Source: Aestuariivita sp964402685 (GTDB lineage: Bacteria > Pseudomonadota > Alphaproteobacteria > Rhodobacterales > Rhodobacteraceae). From it: DNA of 64,000 nt. The stretch spans positions 52,009 to 116,008 of the forward strand of contig CAYODE010000001.1 in assembly GCA_964402685.1 (NCBI GenBank), written 5' to 3'. The position numbers and the translations under genes were made by a program. The notes beneath the pieces are model-generated. The model did not search any database. It saw only the letters and a list, made by a program, of their open reading frames with translations, and was not told where the DNA came from. How positions within the stretch are numbered: the stretch's first letter is position 1; every line of letters begins with the position of its first letter. Of the stretch, positions 30,672 through 39,233 are shown piece by piece.

Positions 30672-33256
30672 CATCGCAGGATACAGACGCGGGCTTGGCG
30701 CAGGCGGTTGACCTGACCAATTGCGACCGTGAACCGATCCATATTCTGGGCAATGTGCAGTCCTATGGATGTTTGATTTCAACCTCATCTGATTTGATCA
30801 TCAATCATATGTCCCTGAACTGCGTAGATCTTTTGGGTCTTGATCCTGCTGAGGCTGTCGGAAAACGCTTGACCGAACTATTACCGCAAAAAACTGTTCA
30901 CGATCTGCGGACGAAACTGCAGGTTGTCACCTCATCGGGCGCTGGGGTGAGCCGGTTGTTTGCCTATGACGTTCTAAAAAACGGTGCGCCGTTTGACGTG
31001 TCGATACACGGCTCGGGCCCTTCGTACATCTTTGAGTTCGAACCCAAAACGGCCGAGCATGATCGCGATGACTTGGCCTTGGTTCAACCACTAATTGCCC
31101 GTGTGAACAAACGGAAAAAGATCATCGACACTGCGCAAGAGGCGGCGATGGCGTTGCAGGTTCTTTCGGGGTTTGATCGGGTTATGGTGTATCGGTTTGC
31201 ACCCGACGGATCGGGTGAGGTGATTGCAGAACGACGCGCCTCGGGGATGGAGCCGTTTCTCGGACTGCGCTATCCCGCCAGTGATATCCCTAAACAAGCA
31301 CGGGAGCTTTACAAGCGCAGCACACTTCGGCTGATAGCGGATGTCGACGGCGACGTGTCCCCCTTGGTGCCAGAACGCAACGCTTTGGGCGAACCGCTGG
31401 ACCTGTCATTGTCGGTGACACGCGCCGTGTCGCCCATTCATCTCGAATACCTGCGCAACATGGGTGTCGTTGCGTCGATGTCGGTATCGATCCTAAAGGA
31501 CGGCGAGCTGTGGGGGCTTTTTGCCTGCCACCATCGCACCGCACGGTACGTGGATTATGAGCGCCGGACAGCAATCGAGCTATTCGCGCAACTTTTTTCG
31601 TATGAGCTTGAGCGCAAGGTAGAAGCTGAGATCCGGGAAGAGGAGCGCGCGGCGCGGGATTTACATGACAGTCTTATGGTCCGGCTTTCGTCGGGCGGTG
31701 ATCTGGTCGATGGCTTTGATACCATTGCCGATGACCTGACGCAGATCGTGACCTGCGACGGTTTGGCGGTGTTTTCCGAAGGGCGATATGCAGCGCGTGG
31801 GTCGGTCCCGACTGTGGAAGAATTCGGTCGTTTGGCCCGATTTCTAAATACCGCGCCTACGGGGCGTGTTTTTGCCACAGATCAGTTGATGAACGCGTTC
31901 CCCCCAGGGGAAGACATGATTGAGCGTGTGGCCGGACTGCTTGCAGTTCCGATATCGCGCACACCGCGAGATTACATTGTTTTTTTTCGCCGCGAGGTTG
32001 CGCGATCTGTCAAATGGGCAGGTAATCCCGAAAAACCAGTCGAGGTGGGGCCGAACGGCGTTCGCCTGACCCCACGAAAAAGCTTTGAAGCCTGGAATGA
32101 GATGGTGCGGCATACCTCCGTGCCTTGGTCCGACAGCGAATTGCGTATTGCGGAGGCGTTGCGGATTTCGCTGATCGAGATCGTTTTGAAGCTGACAGAT
32201 GAAGCAAACGCAAACCGAAGAGCGGCTGCAGAAAAGCAGGAATTGCTGATTGCAGAGTTGAACCACCGGGTGCGTAACATTCTCAACTTGATCCAGGGGC
32301 TGGTGTCGCAAAGCAAATCCGGGATGACGACCATCGAGACTTATACCGCGGTTCTTGATGGCAGGATTCAGGCGTTAGCGCGTGCCCACGACCAATTGAC
32401 CCAACAGGAATGGGGTGCGGCGGGCTTGCGCGAACTGATTGAAGTCGAGGCGCACGCGTTTCTGAATGATCAGAAGGATCGCCTAAAGGTAACTGGTGAT
32501 GTCCCGATGTTGGCGCCCGAAGCCTTTTCCACTATGGCGCTTGTGGTTCATGAGCTGGTGACGAATTCCGCAAAATACGGCGCGCTAACTGATCGGTCAG
32601 GCACGGTTTCTGTCGATCTGAAGATTGTCGAGGACGGCGCTCTGATCGTGAAATGGCGCGAACTCGGTGGGCCGCCGGTGCAGGCCCCTACGCGCCGCGG
32701 TTTTGGCTCGACGATTATCGACCGCACGGTTCCGTTTGAGCTTAATGGTACGGTTGAGACGCGCTTCAAACTGGCAGGATTTGAGGCTGATATTATGATC
32801 CCGTCAACATACGTCACCGCCGGCGAGCAAAATCATATCTCCATCGAAGCGGCAAAGACACCGGAGCTAGAAGCGGACCGCCCGATTTTTGAGGGGACCG
32901 TTCTTGTCCTGGAAGACAATATGCTGATCGCACTGGACGCGTCGGACATTATTTCGGATCAAGGTGCATCCGAGGTGAAACTGGCCAGTTCAGTAGAAGA
33001 CGCGCTTGAGATCCTTGCGTCAGAGGACATCTCAATGGCGGTACTGGATGTCAATCTGGGCCATCAAACATCGCTGCCAGTGGCTCAGAAGTTGAACGAA
33101 TTGCAGATACCGTTTGTCCTGGCCACGGGTTACGGCGATGTGGAGGGGATTGTGAGCGAATATCCTCCGGCACCGCTCGCTCAGAAACCATTCACGTCAG
33201 AGAGTCTTCCTGCTGCAATGCGAGAGGCGTTTACAAAGAAAAACGCCGGGCAGTGA
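30668..33256 (+). CDS. bphP: Bacteriophytochrome: PAS-GAF-PHY-HWE kinase-receiver hybrid
   Basis: An 862-residue red/far-red photoreceptor. The N-terminal PAS domain carries the biliverdin-binding Cys19 in TNCDREPIHI. The GAF domain has the PASDIPKQ motif, and a PHY domain follows (to about residue 500). The kinase is of the HWE class, with phospho-acceptor His533 in ELNHRVRNILN, and not the usual HisKA. A C-terminal receiver (about 745-858) has the acceptor Asp794 in VLDVNLG and Lys in QKPF. HWE kinases often feed PhyR-type regulators, and the PhyR/EcfG genes are 20 kb away in the same stress island. A hairpin covers its stop codon. Confidence 0.92.
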   Translation: MTSQDTDAGLAQAVDLTNCDREPIHILGNVQSYGCLISTSSDLIINHMSLNCVDLLGLDPAEAVGKRLTELLPQKTVHDLRTKLQVVTSSGAGVSRLFAYDVLKNGAPFDVSIHGSGPSYIFEFEPKTAEHDRDDLALVQPLIARVNKRKKIIDTAQEAAMALQVLSGFDRVMVYRFAPDGSGEVIAERRASGMEPFLGLRYPASDIPKQARELYKRSTLRLIADVDGDVSPLVPERNALGEPLDLSLSVTRAVSPIHLEYLRNMGVVASMSVSILKDGELWGLFACHHRTARYVDYERRTAIELFAQLFSYELERKVEAEIREEERAARDLHDSLMVRLSSGGDLVDGFDTIADDLTQIVTCDGLAVFSEGRYAARGSVPTVEEFGRLARFLNTAPTGRVFATDQLMNAFPPGEDMIERVAGLLAVPISRTPRDYIVFFRREVARSVKWAGNPEKPVEVGPNGVRLTPRKSFEAWNEMVRHTSVPWSDSELRIAEALRISLIEIVLKLTDEANANRRAAAEKQELLIAELNHRVRNILNLIQGLVSQSKSGMTTIETYTAVLDGRIQALARAHDQLTQQEWGAAGLRELIEVEAHAFLNDQKDRLKVTGDVPMLAPEAFSTMALVVHELVTNSAKYGALTDRSGTVSVDLKIVEDGALIVKWRELGGPPVQAPTRRGFGSTIIDRTVPFELNGTVETRFKLAGFEADIMIPSTYVTAGEQNHISIEAAKTPELEADRPIFEGTVLVLEDNMLIALDASDIISDQGASEVKLASSVEDALEILASEDISMAVLDVNLGHQTSLPVAQKLNELQIPFVLATGYGDVEGIVSEYPPAPLAQKPFTSESLPAAMREAFTKKNAGQ

Positions 33257-33267
33257 GCCCGGCGTTT
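33241..33267. terminator. Hairpin over the bphP stop codon
   Basis: AAACGCCGGGC and GCCCGGCGTTT are perfect 11-base arms. The loop holds the TGA stop codon itself. T residues follow only briefly, but the stem would end transcripts from both sides of this convergent gene pair. Confidence 0.75.
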
Positions 33268-33307
33268 CGTGGCTATCCGGGTTTGGAACCCTTTGTCGCA
33301 AGTGATT

Positions 33308-33820
33308 TTATTCGGTAACGACTTCCTCGCCCGATGCGTTGTCAGCGCCGCGAGACGCCGTGATGTCGCCCTCATCGTCGACCCCTTGCATCGCGGTGTC
33401 GTCCGACCCGGCTGAACGCTTTTCGAGCGCGTCAAAGTTGATGCGGATGACGTTGCCGTTTACGTCGGAATAGGGACGACCATCTAGGTCAGTCAACGTA
33501 CCATCGTCGCTTACCATTATCTCTGCAGCGGTCGCATTGTCTGCACCACGCGAAGCGGTGATATCGCCTTGATCATCTACTCCTTGCATGGCGGTGTCGT
33601 CCGATCCAGCAGCACGGCTAGAGAGATCGATCTGCACCGGCGTGCCGTTCGCAGTCAGAAATGGTGTGCCGTCGCTGTGATACACAAAACCATCTGTGTC
33701 ACTGGTGAAGACTTCGGCTGCCGTTTCGTTCTCTGCACCGCGCGATGCATCATAGCTCGACGCGAACGAAGATGTGGCAATCAGCAGCGCGGCAATGGAT
33801 GTTGTCAGCTTGAGTTTCAT
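33308..33820 (-). CDS. Exported acidic repeat protein
   Basis: A 170-residue protein starting at 33820 with a signal peptide (LTTSIAALLIATSSFA). The mature part is built of three similar units: each has ASRGAEN or ASRGADN followed by a short Ala/Glu stretch. Two of them are preceded by the identical passage AGSDDTAMQGVDD. Between units lie YHSDGTPFLTANGTPVQID and TDLDGRPYSDVNGNVIRIN, which resemble each other as well. It is very acidic and could bind calcium or coat the outer face. I do not know the family. The repeat suggests growth by internal duplication. Confidence 0.72.
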   Translation of the reverse strand: MKLKLTTSIAALLIATSSFASSYDASRGAENETAAEVFTSDTDGFVYHSDGTPFLTANGTPVQIDLSSRAAGSDDTAMQGVDDQGDITASRGADNATAAEIMVSDDGTLTDLDGRPYSDVNGNVIRINFDALEKRSAGSDDTAMQGVDDEGDITASRGADNASGEEVVTE

Positions 33821-33869
33821 GTGAAAAATCCTTTCGTCTCTTGCGGCGTTATCGCCTGTCTGGATAGTC

Positions 33870-33894
33870 AACTACGCAGGTGAAAGATGGTTCC
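33870..33894 (-). promoter_or_regulatory. Near-consensus EcfG promoter
   Basis: On the minus strand GGAAC, 16 bases, AGTT (one mismatch to CGTT), about 50 bases before the ATG of the acidic repeat protein at 33820. Confidence 0.45.
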
Positions 33895-34009
33895 GAGCTG
33901 CTATTACCTTTTTTCGTTTTGTCGTAAAAAAGTGCAATTGAAACGCGAAATGAATAATCCGGCCTGGAACATCGGTGGTCTGCCCTATTGGGATTGGTCC
34001 CGCAGGGGC

Positions 34010-34675
34010 CTAAGACCGCGCAAGCCTCAGCATGAGCAACGACAGCGGCATCGTCCAAAGCAATGTCGCCAACACAGCAGTTTTCTCCAGAATGCCATCG
34101 ACATTATCGGGGGCCAGCTTGAAAGCCGTGGCAAAGGCCAACCATAGGATGGCTGAACAAACAAAAAGCGAAGCAGTAAATCTACTGATATGGCGCAGCG
34201 CCGGCGCCATCAAAAGCGGCCCGAGGAAATAGAGCGGCCCAAGCAGGAAAGTCAGGCGCGTATGCACGGACATATCGCCAGATCCGCCAAATTTATCCCA
34301 CAGGCCTAGCATCACAGTGACCAGAGACGTGAGCGCGAGGCAGAAAAGGCCCATTGACCAACCGATCTGTCCAACATGCGCATGTGCCGATGCCAGCGCC
34401 AGAGCAATTAGTCCTGCCGCGCTGATATAAAAACCGGTGTCCATGATCCACTTATGCGGTCCGCGCCCCAGATCGCTGATCGTGTCGGCCACGAAATCAT
34501 GCTCGGCGATCACACTGGCCACGATGTTCAAAAATGTGGGTGCCACTGCACCGATAAGACCAGCGACGCCGCACAAAGCAAGTAATGCCGGCTGCACTTT
34601 AAACCGCGCTTTGTCGCCGGTGGTATTGGCAACGATGTGATCAAAATCATACGCACCGCGCGTTGCCTGTTGCAT
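34010..34675 (-). CDS. DUF998 family membrane protein
   Basis: A 221-residue membrane protein with six hydrophobic segments. It shows the DUF998 pattern: first segment LCGVAGLIGAVAPTFLNIVASV, then DFVADTISDLGRGPHKWIMDTGFY and a second conserved loop, LWDKFGGSGDMSVHTRLTF. The function of the family is unknown. It lies 14 bases behind the DUF4112 gene and should share its EcfG promoter. Confidence 0.75.
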   Translation of the reverse strand: MQQATRGAYDFDHIVANTTGDKARFKVQPALLALCGVAGLIGAVAPTFLNIVASVIAEHDFVADTISDLGRGPHKWIMDTGFYISAAGLIALALASAHAHVGQIGWSMGLFCLALTSLVTVMLGLWDKFGGSGDMSVHTRLTFLLGPLYFLGPLLMAPALRHISRFTASLFVCSAILWLAFATAFKLAPDNVDGILEKTAVLATLLWTMPLSLLMLRLARS

Positions 34676-34689
34676 CAGTCCTGACCTTC

Positions 34690-35106
34690 TTAAAGGCGCG
34701 CGACCTCTGCCTTGAGGATAGCTATGTTGCGCCGGTGAGATTTGAAGAACACGTCGCCCACGTCACCGATGACGGGGATTAATCCGATGGCCATGTCCAA
34801 CACCGTGTTGGCTGCCATGCGCCATCTGGCCCGACGGCGTGCGCCGATCTGATGGGCTTCATAGATCATCGCAACAGCAGGTGCCAGTGTCACCAGCGCC
34901 CCGACACCCGGGATAAGGCCTAGAATGGGATCCCAACCGACCGGAATGCTCAAAACGGGCACGCGATAGCGGCTGTCAAGAAACCTTGCGACACGGTCCA
35001 ACCGATCAATGCGACTACGTCTGGCGCGCGCTGCAGTGCTGCGCGCACTACAGGTTCGTCGCTTGTATAAGTCACTTTGCGAATGGGCAGGCATGTCATA
35101 GGACAT
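34690..35106 (-). CDS. DUF4112 family membrane protein
   Basis: A 138-residue protein. After a basic N-terminus the DUF4112 core is clear: RVARFLDSRYRVPVLSIPVGWDP, ILGLIPGVGALVTLAPAVAM, then MAIGLIPVIGDVGDVFFKSHRRN. Two short membrane helices hold the repeated motif IPGVG/IPVIGD. The role of the family is unknown. It leads a two-gene operon with the DUF998 gene, 35 bases after an exact EcfG promoter. The true start may be an internal codon, since the Arg-rich leader is unusual. Confidence 0.8.
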   Translation of the reverse strand: MSYDMPAHSQSDLYKRRTCSARSTAARARRSRIDRLDRVARFLDSRYRVPVLSIPVGWDPILGLIPGVGALVTLAPAVAMIYEAHQIGARRRARWRMAANTVLDMAIGLIPVIGDVGDVFFKSHRRNIAILKAEVARL

Positions 35107-35141
35107 CGCTATGGGCTCCGGTTTGCAGTTAATGTGTCAGA

Positions 35142-35166
35142 AACGCACAGGACGCGGCATGGTTCC
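35142..35166 (-). promoter_or_regulatory. EcfG promoter before DUF4112-DUF998 operon
   Basis: Minus strand GGAAC (35166-35162), 16 bases, CGTT (35145-35142), 35 bases before the ATG at 35106. Exact consensus match. Confidence 0.85.
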
Positions 35167-35247
35167 AACGGCTTGCTCGTGTCCTGCAGAGATCGCCTCC
35201 TTGGGTGCAGGGGCGGTATCGAGATAGCAAAAAGGCAGGCGGAGCTT

Positions 35248-35691
35248 ATGATTGAATACCCCGAGTTTCTGCTGCGTGTGGGTGTCGCAGCGTTGTGTGG
35301 TCTGATCGTTGGCATCGACCGTGAGATAAAACACAAACCTTTGGGCGCGCGGGCCTACATTTTGACAGCGTCCGCATCGGCGACATGGATCATCATCACG
35401 CTGAACTTCTCGCTTGAGGCTTTGACGATGGATGAGGATCTGAGCGTAGATCCCACGCGACTGATCCAGGGGTTGGTAGGTGCCATCGGCTTTCTGGGCG
35501 CCGGCGCGATCATTAGCACGACGGAAGAGGGTAGACTGCGCGGTGTCGCGTCTGGTGCCGCAATCTGGGGGGTTGGTGCCGTCGGCGTGGCGTGTGGGAT
35601 GGGGTACCTGGCTGAGGCGCTAAGCCTTTCACTTCTATTTCTTGTGGTGTTACTGTGCTACGGCTGGATCAGCAAACGGCAGGAAGATTAG
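35248..35691 (+). CDS. MgtC/SapB family membrane protein
   Basis: A 147-residue membrane protein. The MgtC signature is complete: LRVGVAALCGLIVGIDREIKHKP, LGARAYILTASASA, then GLVGAIGFLGAGAII and GVASGAAIWGVGAVGVACG. MgtC proteins modulate membrane energetics and magnesium or acid stress. The start ATG at 35248 follows GGCGGAG; an in-frame ATG at 35077 would run through the divergent EcfG promoter and is rejected. It ends 14 bases before the convergent AI-2E-type gene. Confidence 0.85.
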   Translation: MIEYPEFLLRVGVAALCGLIVGIDREIKHKPLGARAYILTASASATWIIITLNFSLEALTMDEDLSVDPTRLIQGLVGAIGFLGAGAIISTTEEGRLRGVASGAAIWGVGAVGVACGMGYLAEALSLSLLFLVVLLCYGWISKRQED

Positions 35692-35704
35692 CACGGGTCC
35701 TCAG

Positions 35705-36724
35705 TCAGGTGTGAACCGGTTTGTCAAGGCGTTGGTTGACATTGCTATTGCCGCTGACCACCCAGACCCAGACCAGAATCGGTAAAGCGAGTACGCCTCC
35801 AATTGGTCCCCATAGCCACAGCCCGAACACAATCGCCAGAAACACTGCCAGCGGGTTCAGTGCCAGACGTTGTCCTACAAACGCAGGCGTCACGAATTGC
35901 GCCTCCAGCATGTTCAGCAACAGGAACGCGAGTGGTGGCAACAGAACGTACCCACCTGAAAACTGCATCATGCCTGCAATCAGAAGCGACACGACCATGA
36001 TAGCAGGACCAAGATAAAGCACGAAGTTCAGAACAAAGGCAGCTGCACCCCATACCACCGGATCGGAAATACCGACGATTGTGAGCACGCCTGATACCGC
36101 GACACCTAGACCAAGATTTACCGAGGTGATCGTCAAGAAGTAATGCGAGACTGCGCGGTCGGCCTGAGCCAGGTGACATGACGTCGTCTCCCCCAGAGCG
36201 GTATAGAGTTCATTACGAACCAGTAAGAAAAAAAAGAGCGTACCCATAGCAATCAAGGCTTGCGCTGCGACGTTGGGAGCAAGCCACAGCGCACTGACGA
36301 CTGTCGGCATTACTACGGTCTCAACTCCGTCTTCTCCGGGCGCATTCAATTGCTGTTCCAGAGCTTCTAGGCCGCGCACGGCAGCGACCATTTCTTCGAT
36401 CCACTCTAGCATTCGCTCGGACACGCGGGGCAAGGCGCTAATCAGATCAAACATGATGGGCCACACCCAAAGCGCAATCATCGTGATCAGGATCAGGGTA
36501 AGTACGAGCCCCGCAATCGCCCCGCAAACAGGGTGAGCACCCAGCTCGTCCAAATTACGGACAATGGGCCCTACGACGATGCCCAACACTAGGCCAAGAA
36601 CGACAGGCGCAATGATGGCCTGCCCAAGCTTCAGGGCTGTGACCGTCACTATCACGGTCAAGCCGACAAGGCATGCCAGCTTCAGGCTTTCTCTGTCAGC
36701 GTTGGATGTTGGGAGCTTATCCAT
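35705..36724 (-). CDS. AI-2E family transporter-like membrane protein
   Basis: A 339-residue membrane protein with eight hydrophobic segments. The family features are FLLVRNELYTALGE in the central soluble helix region, GLGVAVSGVLTIVGISDPVVWG and the C-terminal NPLAVFLAIVFGLWLWGPIGGVLALPI (trimmed: FGLWLWGPIGG). Members export small molecules such as autoinducer-2 or act in Na+/H+ exchange. The ATG at 36724 overlaps the stop of the upstream gene by 8 bases, so it ends a four-gene operon that starts at 38336. Confidence 0.83.
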   Translation of the reverse strand: MDKLPTSNADRESLKLACLVGLTVIVTVTALKLGQAIIAPVVLGLVLGIVVGPIVRNLDELGAHPVCGAIAGLVLTLILITMIALWVWPIMFDLISALPRVSERMLEWIEEMVAAVRGLEALEQQLNAPGEDGVETVVMPTVVSALWLAPNVAAQALIAMGTLFFFLLVRNELYTALGETTSCHLAQADRAVSHYFLTITSVNLGLGVAVSGVLTIVGISDPVVWGAAAFVLNFVLYLGPAIMVVSLLIAGMMQFSGGYVLLPPLAFLLLNMLEAQFVTPAFVGQRLALNPLAVFLAIVFGLWLWGPIGGVLALPILVWVWVVSGNSNVNQRLDKPVHT

Positions 36725-37520
36725 GCAAATCGGGCGTTTGGGCGTTTGCACCCGTCTTATGGTCCAGCTCGTCGCGCACGGCGGTCATACCTGCATCGAC
36801 GGCGTTCCTGCCGCGTTCCTCAAGCTTGGTAACCTCGCGGCGCAACAGGGCTTCGGCGTCTCTGAAAAGCTGGTCACGTTTTGCAACCAACAATTCGGTT
36901 TCCCGCCGCGTGCATGGCAGCAGTGCGCCAAGAATGGCGCCAATCCCGAGTGCAGCGACCAATGTTGTCAACGGCTGGGTCTGATGCGCGGTCTGAACTC
37001 TTTCGGACAGTTGCGCCGCGCGTTTTTCCAGCGTTTCCTGAGCCGAGATCGCGGACAACCGGGCAGCGCGCACCCTAGCGCGCGCCTTTGGACCGAGCTT
37101 GTCAAGGCCTTGGTCCAGTTTCAGTCGAAGAGCCTGCGCCCGTCCGGGGCCAACATCGACGCGGTTTGCATTGATGCGAGCCTCTTGTTGGTGTTTGGCT
37201 GCAGCCTTAGCGACGCGCGCATCAAACTCACCGGTCAAGGGCTTGGAGGGTGATGGCTGAGGCGCGCTGGTTCGCGGCCTTGAGGGCATGGCCAACATCG
37301 CAAGACCTGCGCCGATCAAAACGACGCTCAGCGGGTTGGATTTTACCGATTTAAGTCCTTGGGTCACGGCAGCACGCGTTGTGTCGGCAACCTGACCCGT
37401 CGTGGCGCGTCCCAGCTCAGTCGGCAGTCGGCTGTTAAACAAGCTGGTTAACGCATCTGCCAAACCATCACGATGGACGTCGGCTTGGGCGCGTGCGGTG
37501 TTAATCGTATCGTGAGACAT
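36717..37520 (-). CDS. DUF3618-like/glycine-zipper envelope protein
   Basis: A 267-residue protein with one hydrophobic stretch near residue 70 (NPLSVVLIGAGLAMLAM) and another near residue 190 (PLTTLVAALGIGAILGALLP). Between and after them are long charged helices rich in Ala, Arg and Glu (QETLEKRAAQLSERVQTAHQ, RRETELLVAKRDQLFRDAEALL), likely coiled coil. Both membrane parts have the G-x3-G spacing of DUF883/ElaB-like proteins. With the holin-like DUF1469 gene and the DUF883-like gene upstream it forms a trio common in Alphaproteobacteria. Its function is unknown. Confidence 0.68.
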   Translation of the reverse strand: MSHDTINTARAQADVHRDGLADALTSLFNSRLPTELGRATTGQVADTTRAAVTQGLKSVKSNPLSVVLIGAGLAMLAMPSRPRTSAPQPSPSKPLTGEFDARVAKAAAKHQQEARINANRVDVGPGRAQALRLKLDQGLDKLGPKARARVRAARLSAISAQETLEKRAAQLSERVQTAHQTQPLTTLVAALGIGAILGALLPCTRRETELLVAKRDQLFRDAEALLRREVTKLEERGRNAVDAGMTAVRDELDHKTGANAQTPDLHG

Positions 37521-37905
37521 AGGTTTTCTCCGTCACAAGGCGCAGGGTTTTCTGCGCATGCTGGGTAGTTTGGGTAGGGGCCAAAGCTTTGGGCGACAAT
37601 CGGCTAACACCGATCCACAAAAGCAGCGCCGCGATAATGCTGATGATTAGGCCCGTGGCGAGAGCAGATAGCCAAGGCGCGACGCTCAGTGCGCTGATGC
37701 CCAGAAAAAGAGCGGCTGTCATTGCGAAGACGCCACTTAATGCAGCGGCAAAACCGACAGCTGCCAGCACCAGGCCAGTGCGGGCGGCACGCAGGTTTTT
37801 CGACATCTCGGCGCAGGCTAGGCGCCACTCACTGGCCAGAAGGCCACGCAGATGTGCTGTGGCCGTTTGCAGATGTACAAGGGGGGATGGGCTTTCGCTC
37901 TGCAT
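37501..37905 (-). CDS. Phage holin family (DUF1469) membrane protein
   Basis: A 134-residue protein. An amphipathic N-terminal helix (LRGLLASEWRLACAEMSKNL) is followed by two membrane segments (TGLVLAAVGFAAALSGVFAMTAALF and ALATGLIISIIAALLLWIG, the first trimmed in reading) and a charged tail. This build is the YqjE/DUF1469 family, named after phage holins but usually a chromosomal stress-envelope protein. It overlaps the following gene by 20 bases and touches the preceding stop by one base. Confidence 0.78.
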   Translation of the reverse strand: MQSESPSPLVHLQTATAHLRGLLASEWRLACAEMSKNLRAARTGLVLAAVGFAAALSGVFAMTAALFLGISALSVAPWLSALATGLIISIIAALLLWIGVSRLSPKALAPTQTTQHAQKTLRLVTEKTYVSRYD

Positions 37906-38336
37906 CAGGCGTTATCCAGATGATTGGTCCAGGGATCGGTTTGCGAGGTTGTCGCGTTGCGTGCCGAACCGGCTTTAAGGAAGCGTGCGGCAGCGAAGCC
38001 CACCAACGCGGCGCCACCAAGCGCCAGCGCGGGATTGCGGCGGGCAAACTCCCCGACCTCTCGTGTAAGGGATCCGATGTCGCTGTTACGCAAATGGTTG
38101 GCCGCTTGATCCAAAGCGTTGACCGCGCGATCCATGATTGGGTCAACCATGGTATCATCCGGCAATTCGTCCCGCGCCGCGCTTGCCGCATCTGCCAGTG
38201 CGTCGACGTGATCAGCAGCAGCGTCTTTCACACTATCGGCCTGCGCTTCGGTTGCCGATTTAAGGTCGTGTGCGACGCGGTGCGCCGCGTGTTTCACCTT
38301 GTCGCCGCTCAGCGTGTCAGTGTTCGGGGAAGTCAT
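37905..38336 (-). CDS. DUF883/ElaB-like membrane-anchored protein
   Basis: A 143-residue protein: a long charged helical region (DKVKHAAHRVAHDLKSATEA, SVKDAAADHVDALADAAS) and then a C-terminal membrane helix with glycine zipper (NPALALGGAALVGFAAARFL). It resembles ElaB/YqjD proteins, which bind ribosomes or the envelope in stationary phase. The ATG at 38336 is preceded by GGAGG. It is the first gene of the operon reading to 35705 and follows an exact EcfG promoter. Confidence 0.75.
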   Translation of the reverse strand: MTSPNTDTLSGDKVKHAAHRVAHDLKSATEAQADSVKDAAADHVDALADAASAARDELPDDTMVDPIMDRAVNALDQAANHLRNSDIGSLTREVGEFARRNPALALGGAALVGFAAARFLKAGSARNATTSQTDPWTNHLDNA

Positions 38337-38384
38337 GGCGTGTCGTCCTCCAGCAAGTATGTGTTGCAATAGATTTAGATTGGT

Positions 38385-38410
38385 AACGCCGGGACACAGG
38401 CGATGGTTCC
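38385..38410 (-). promoter_or_regulatory. EcfG promoter before the DUF883-holin-like operon
   Basis: Minus strand GGAAC (38410-38406), 17 bases, CGTT (38388-38385), 48 bases before the ATG at 38336. Exact consensus match. Confidence 0.85.
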
Positions 38411-38426
38411 CAGATCTTTTCCAATG

Positions 38427-39086
38427 TCACGCGCGTCGTTGAAATAGCTCAGAATAGTCACGGCGCACCCCGCGGACTACAACGTGGCGGGATGGCTGTG
38501 GCCTATGCCGAACCGCCCTTAACGGAACCTGCACCGGATCGGCTGCATCGTCGGTCGAGATCAACAGAGCTGTGATCACCCAATTCTTCATATCAAGCGC
38601 CACATCCGAAACGGGACCCATTTCTCCATCACTGGCAAAGACCGGCTGATCGATCAGGTCTGAGAGATGCTCGTGTCGCTGTGCAAGATTTGGCGCGGTT
38701 GTATTGGCAGCGTCAGGCAAATCTGGTCCGGCAGCATCGCTGATCTGCGCGCCCATAAGCGGGGGTGAGATGGTTGTTCCAAAGGGTCCAGACACCAGCG
38801 TGGGCCAATCCGCCATTGGCATCGTGTGGTCTTGCGGCCACCGAGGCGCGGCAGCGACCTCTGCTTCGGTCATCTGGACGATCCAGTCGCCTGACACATT
38901 TGCGGATGGTTGCAGCCGCGCGGGGGAGATTAGCACCTCGTCCGTAGAGAGCCAGCCACCCAGGTCCAGGTGAATATAGATGATCCGTCCGGTGGCGCTG
39001 TCGTACCAAAGATCTTCGACTTTCCTCGAAGTGCCGTCCGGCAACAGGATTGGTACGGTGCGCAGGTGTTGGTAAGTTTGTGTCAT
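38427..39086 (-). CDS. Cytoplasmic double PRC-barrel domain protein
   Basis: A 219-residue protein without signal peptide. A first PRC-barrel-like half (about 1-90) holds VEDLWYDSATGRIIYIHLDLGGWL. A second (about 145-215) holds DLIDQPVFASDGEMGPVSDVAL and ends VPLRAVRHRPQPSRHVVV. The linker is rich in Pro and Ala. The double PRC arrangement is frequent near stress genes; its binding partner is unknown. GGAGGGTGAC before the ATG at 39086 decides the start. Its EcfG promoter is back to back with that of the topoisomerase gene. Confidence 0.8.
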   Translation of the reverse strand: MTQTYQHLRTVPILLPDGTSRKVEDLWYDSATGRIIYIHLDLGGWLSTDEVLISPARLQPSANVSGDWIVQMTEAEVAAAPRWPQDHTMPMADWPTLVSGPFGTTISPPLMGAQISDAAGPDLPDAANTTAPNLAQRHEHLSDLIDQPVFASDGEMGPVSDVALDMKNWVITALLISTDDAADPVQVPLRAVRHRPQPSRHVVVRGVRRDYSELFQRRA

Positions 39087-39132
39087 GTCACCCTCCGTCA
39101 GGTTTGTATTGGCGTGCAGTTTGAAACCGAAG

Positions 39133-39158
39133 AACGCGGATTGGCTGAGAGAAGTTCC
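39133..39158 (-). promoter_or_regulatory. EcfG promoter before double PRC-barrel gene
   Basis: Minus strand GGAAC (39158-39154), 17 bases, CGTT (39136-39133), 46 bases before the ATG at 39086. Exact consensus match, nine bases from a second promoter facing the other way. Confidence 0.85.
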
Positions 39159-39167
39159 GTGTGCAGT

Positions 39168-39192
39168 GGAACCGCTTCTACGCTGATGCGTT
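39168..39192 (+). promoter_or_regulatory. EcfG promoter before topoisomerase IB gene
   Basis: GGAAC, 16 bases, CGTT, ending 41 bases before the ATG at 39234. Exact consensus match. Confidence 0.85.
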
Positions 39193-39233
39193 GATCCATT
39201 TAACAAATCGCGCATGTCTAGGTGGCTCAATTC

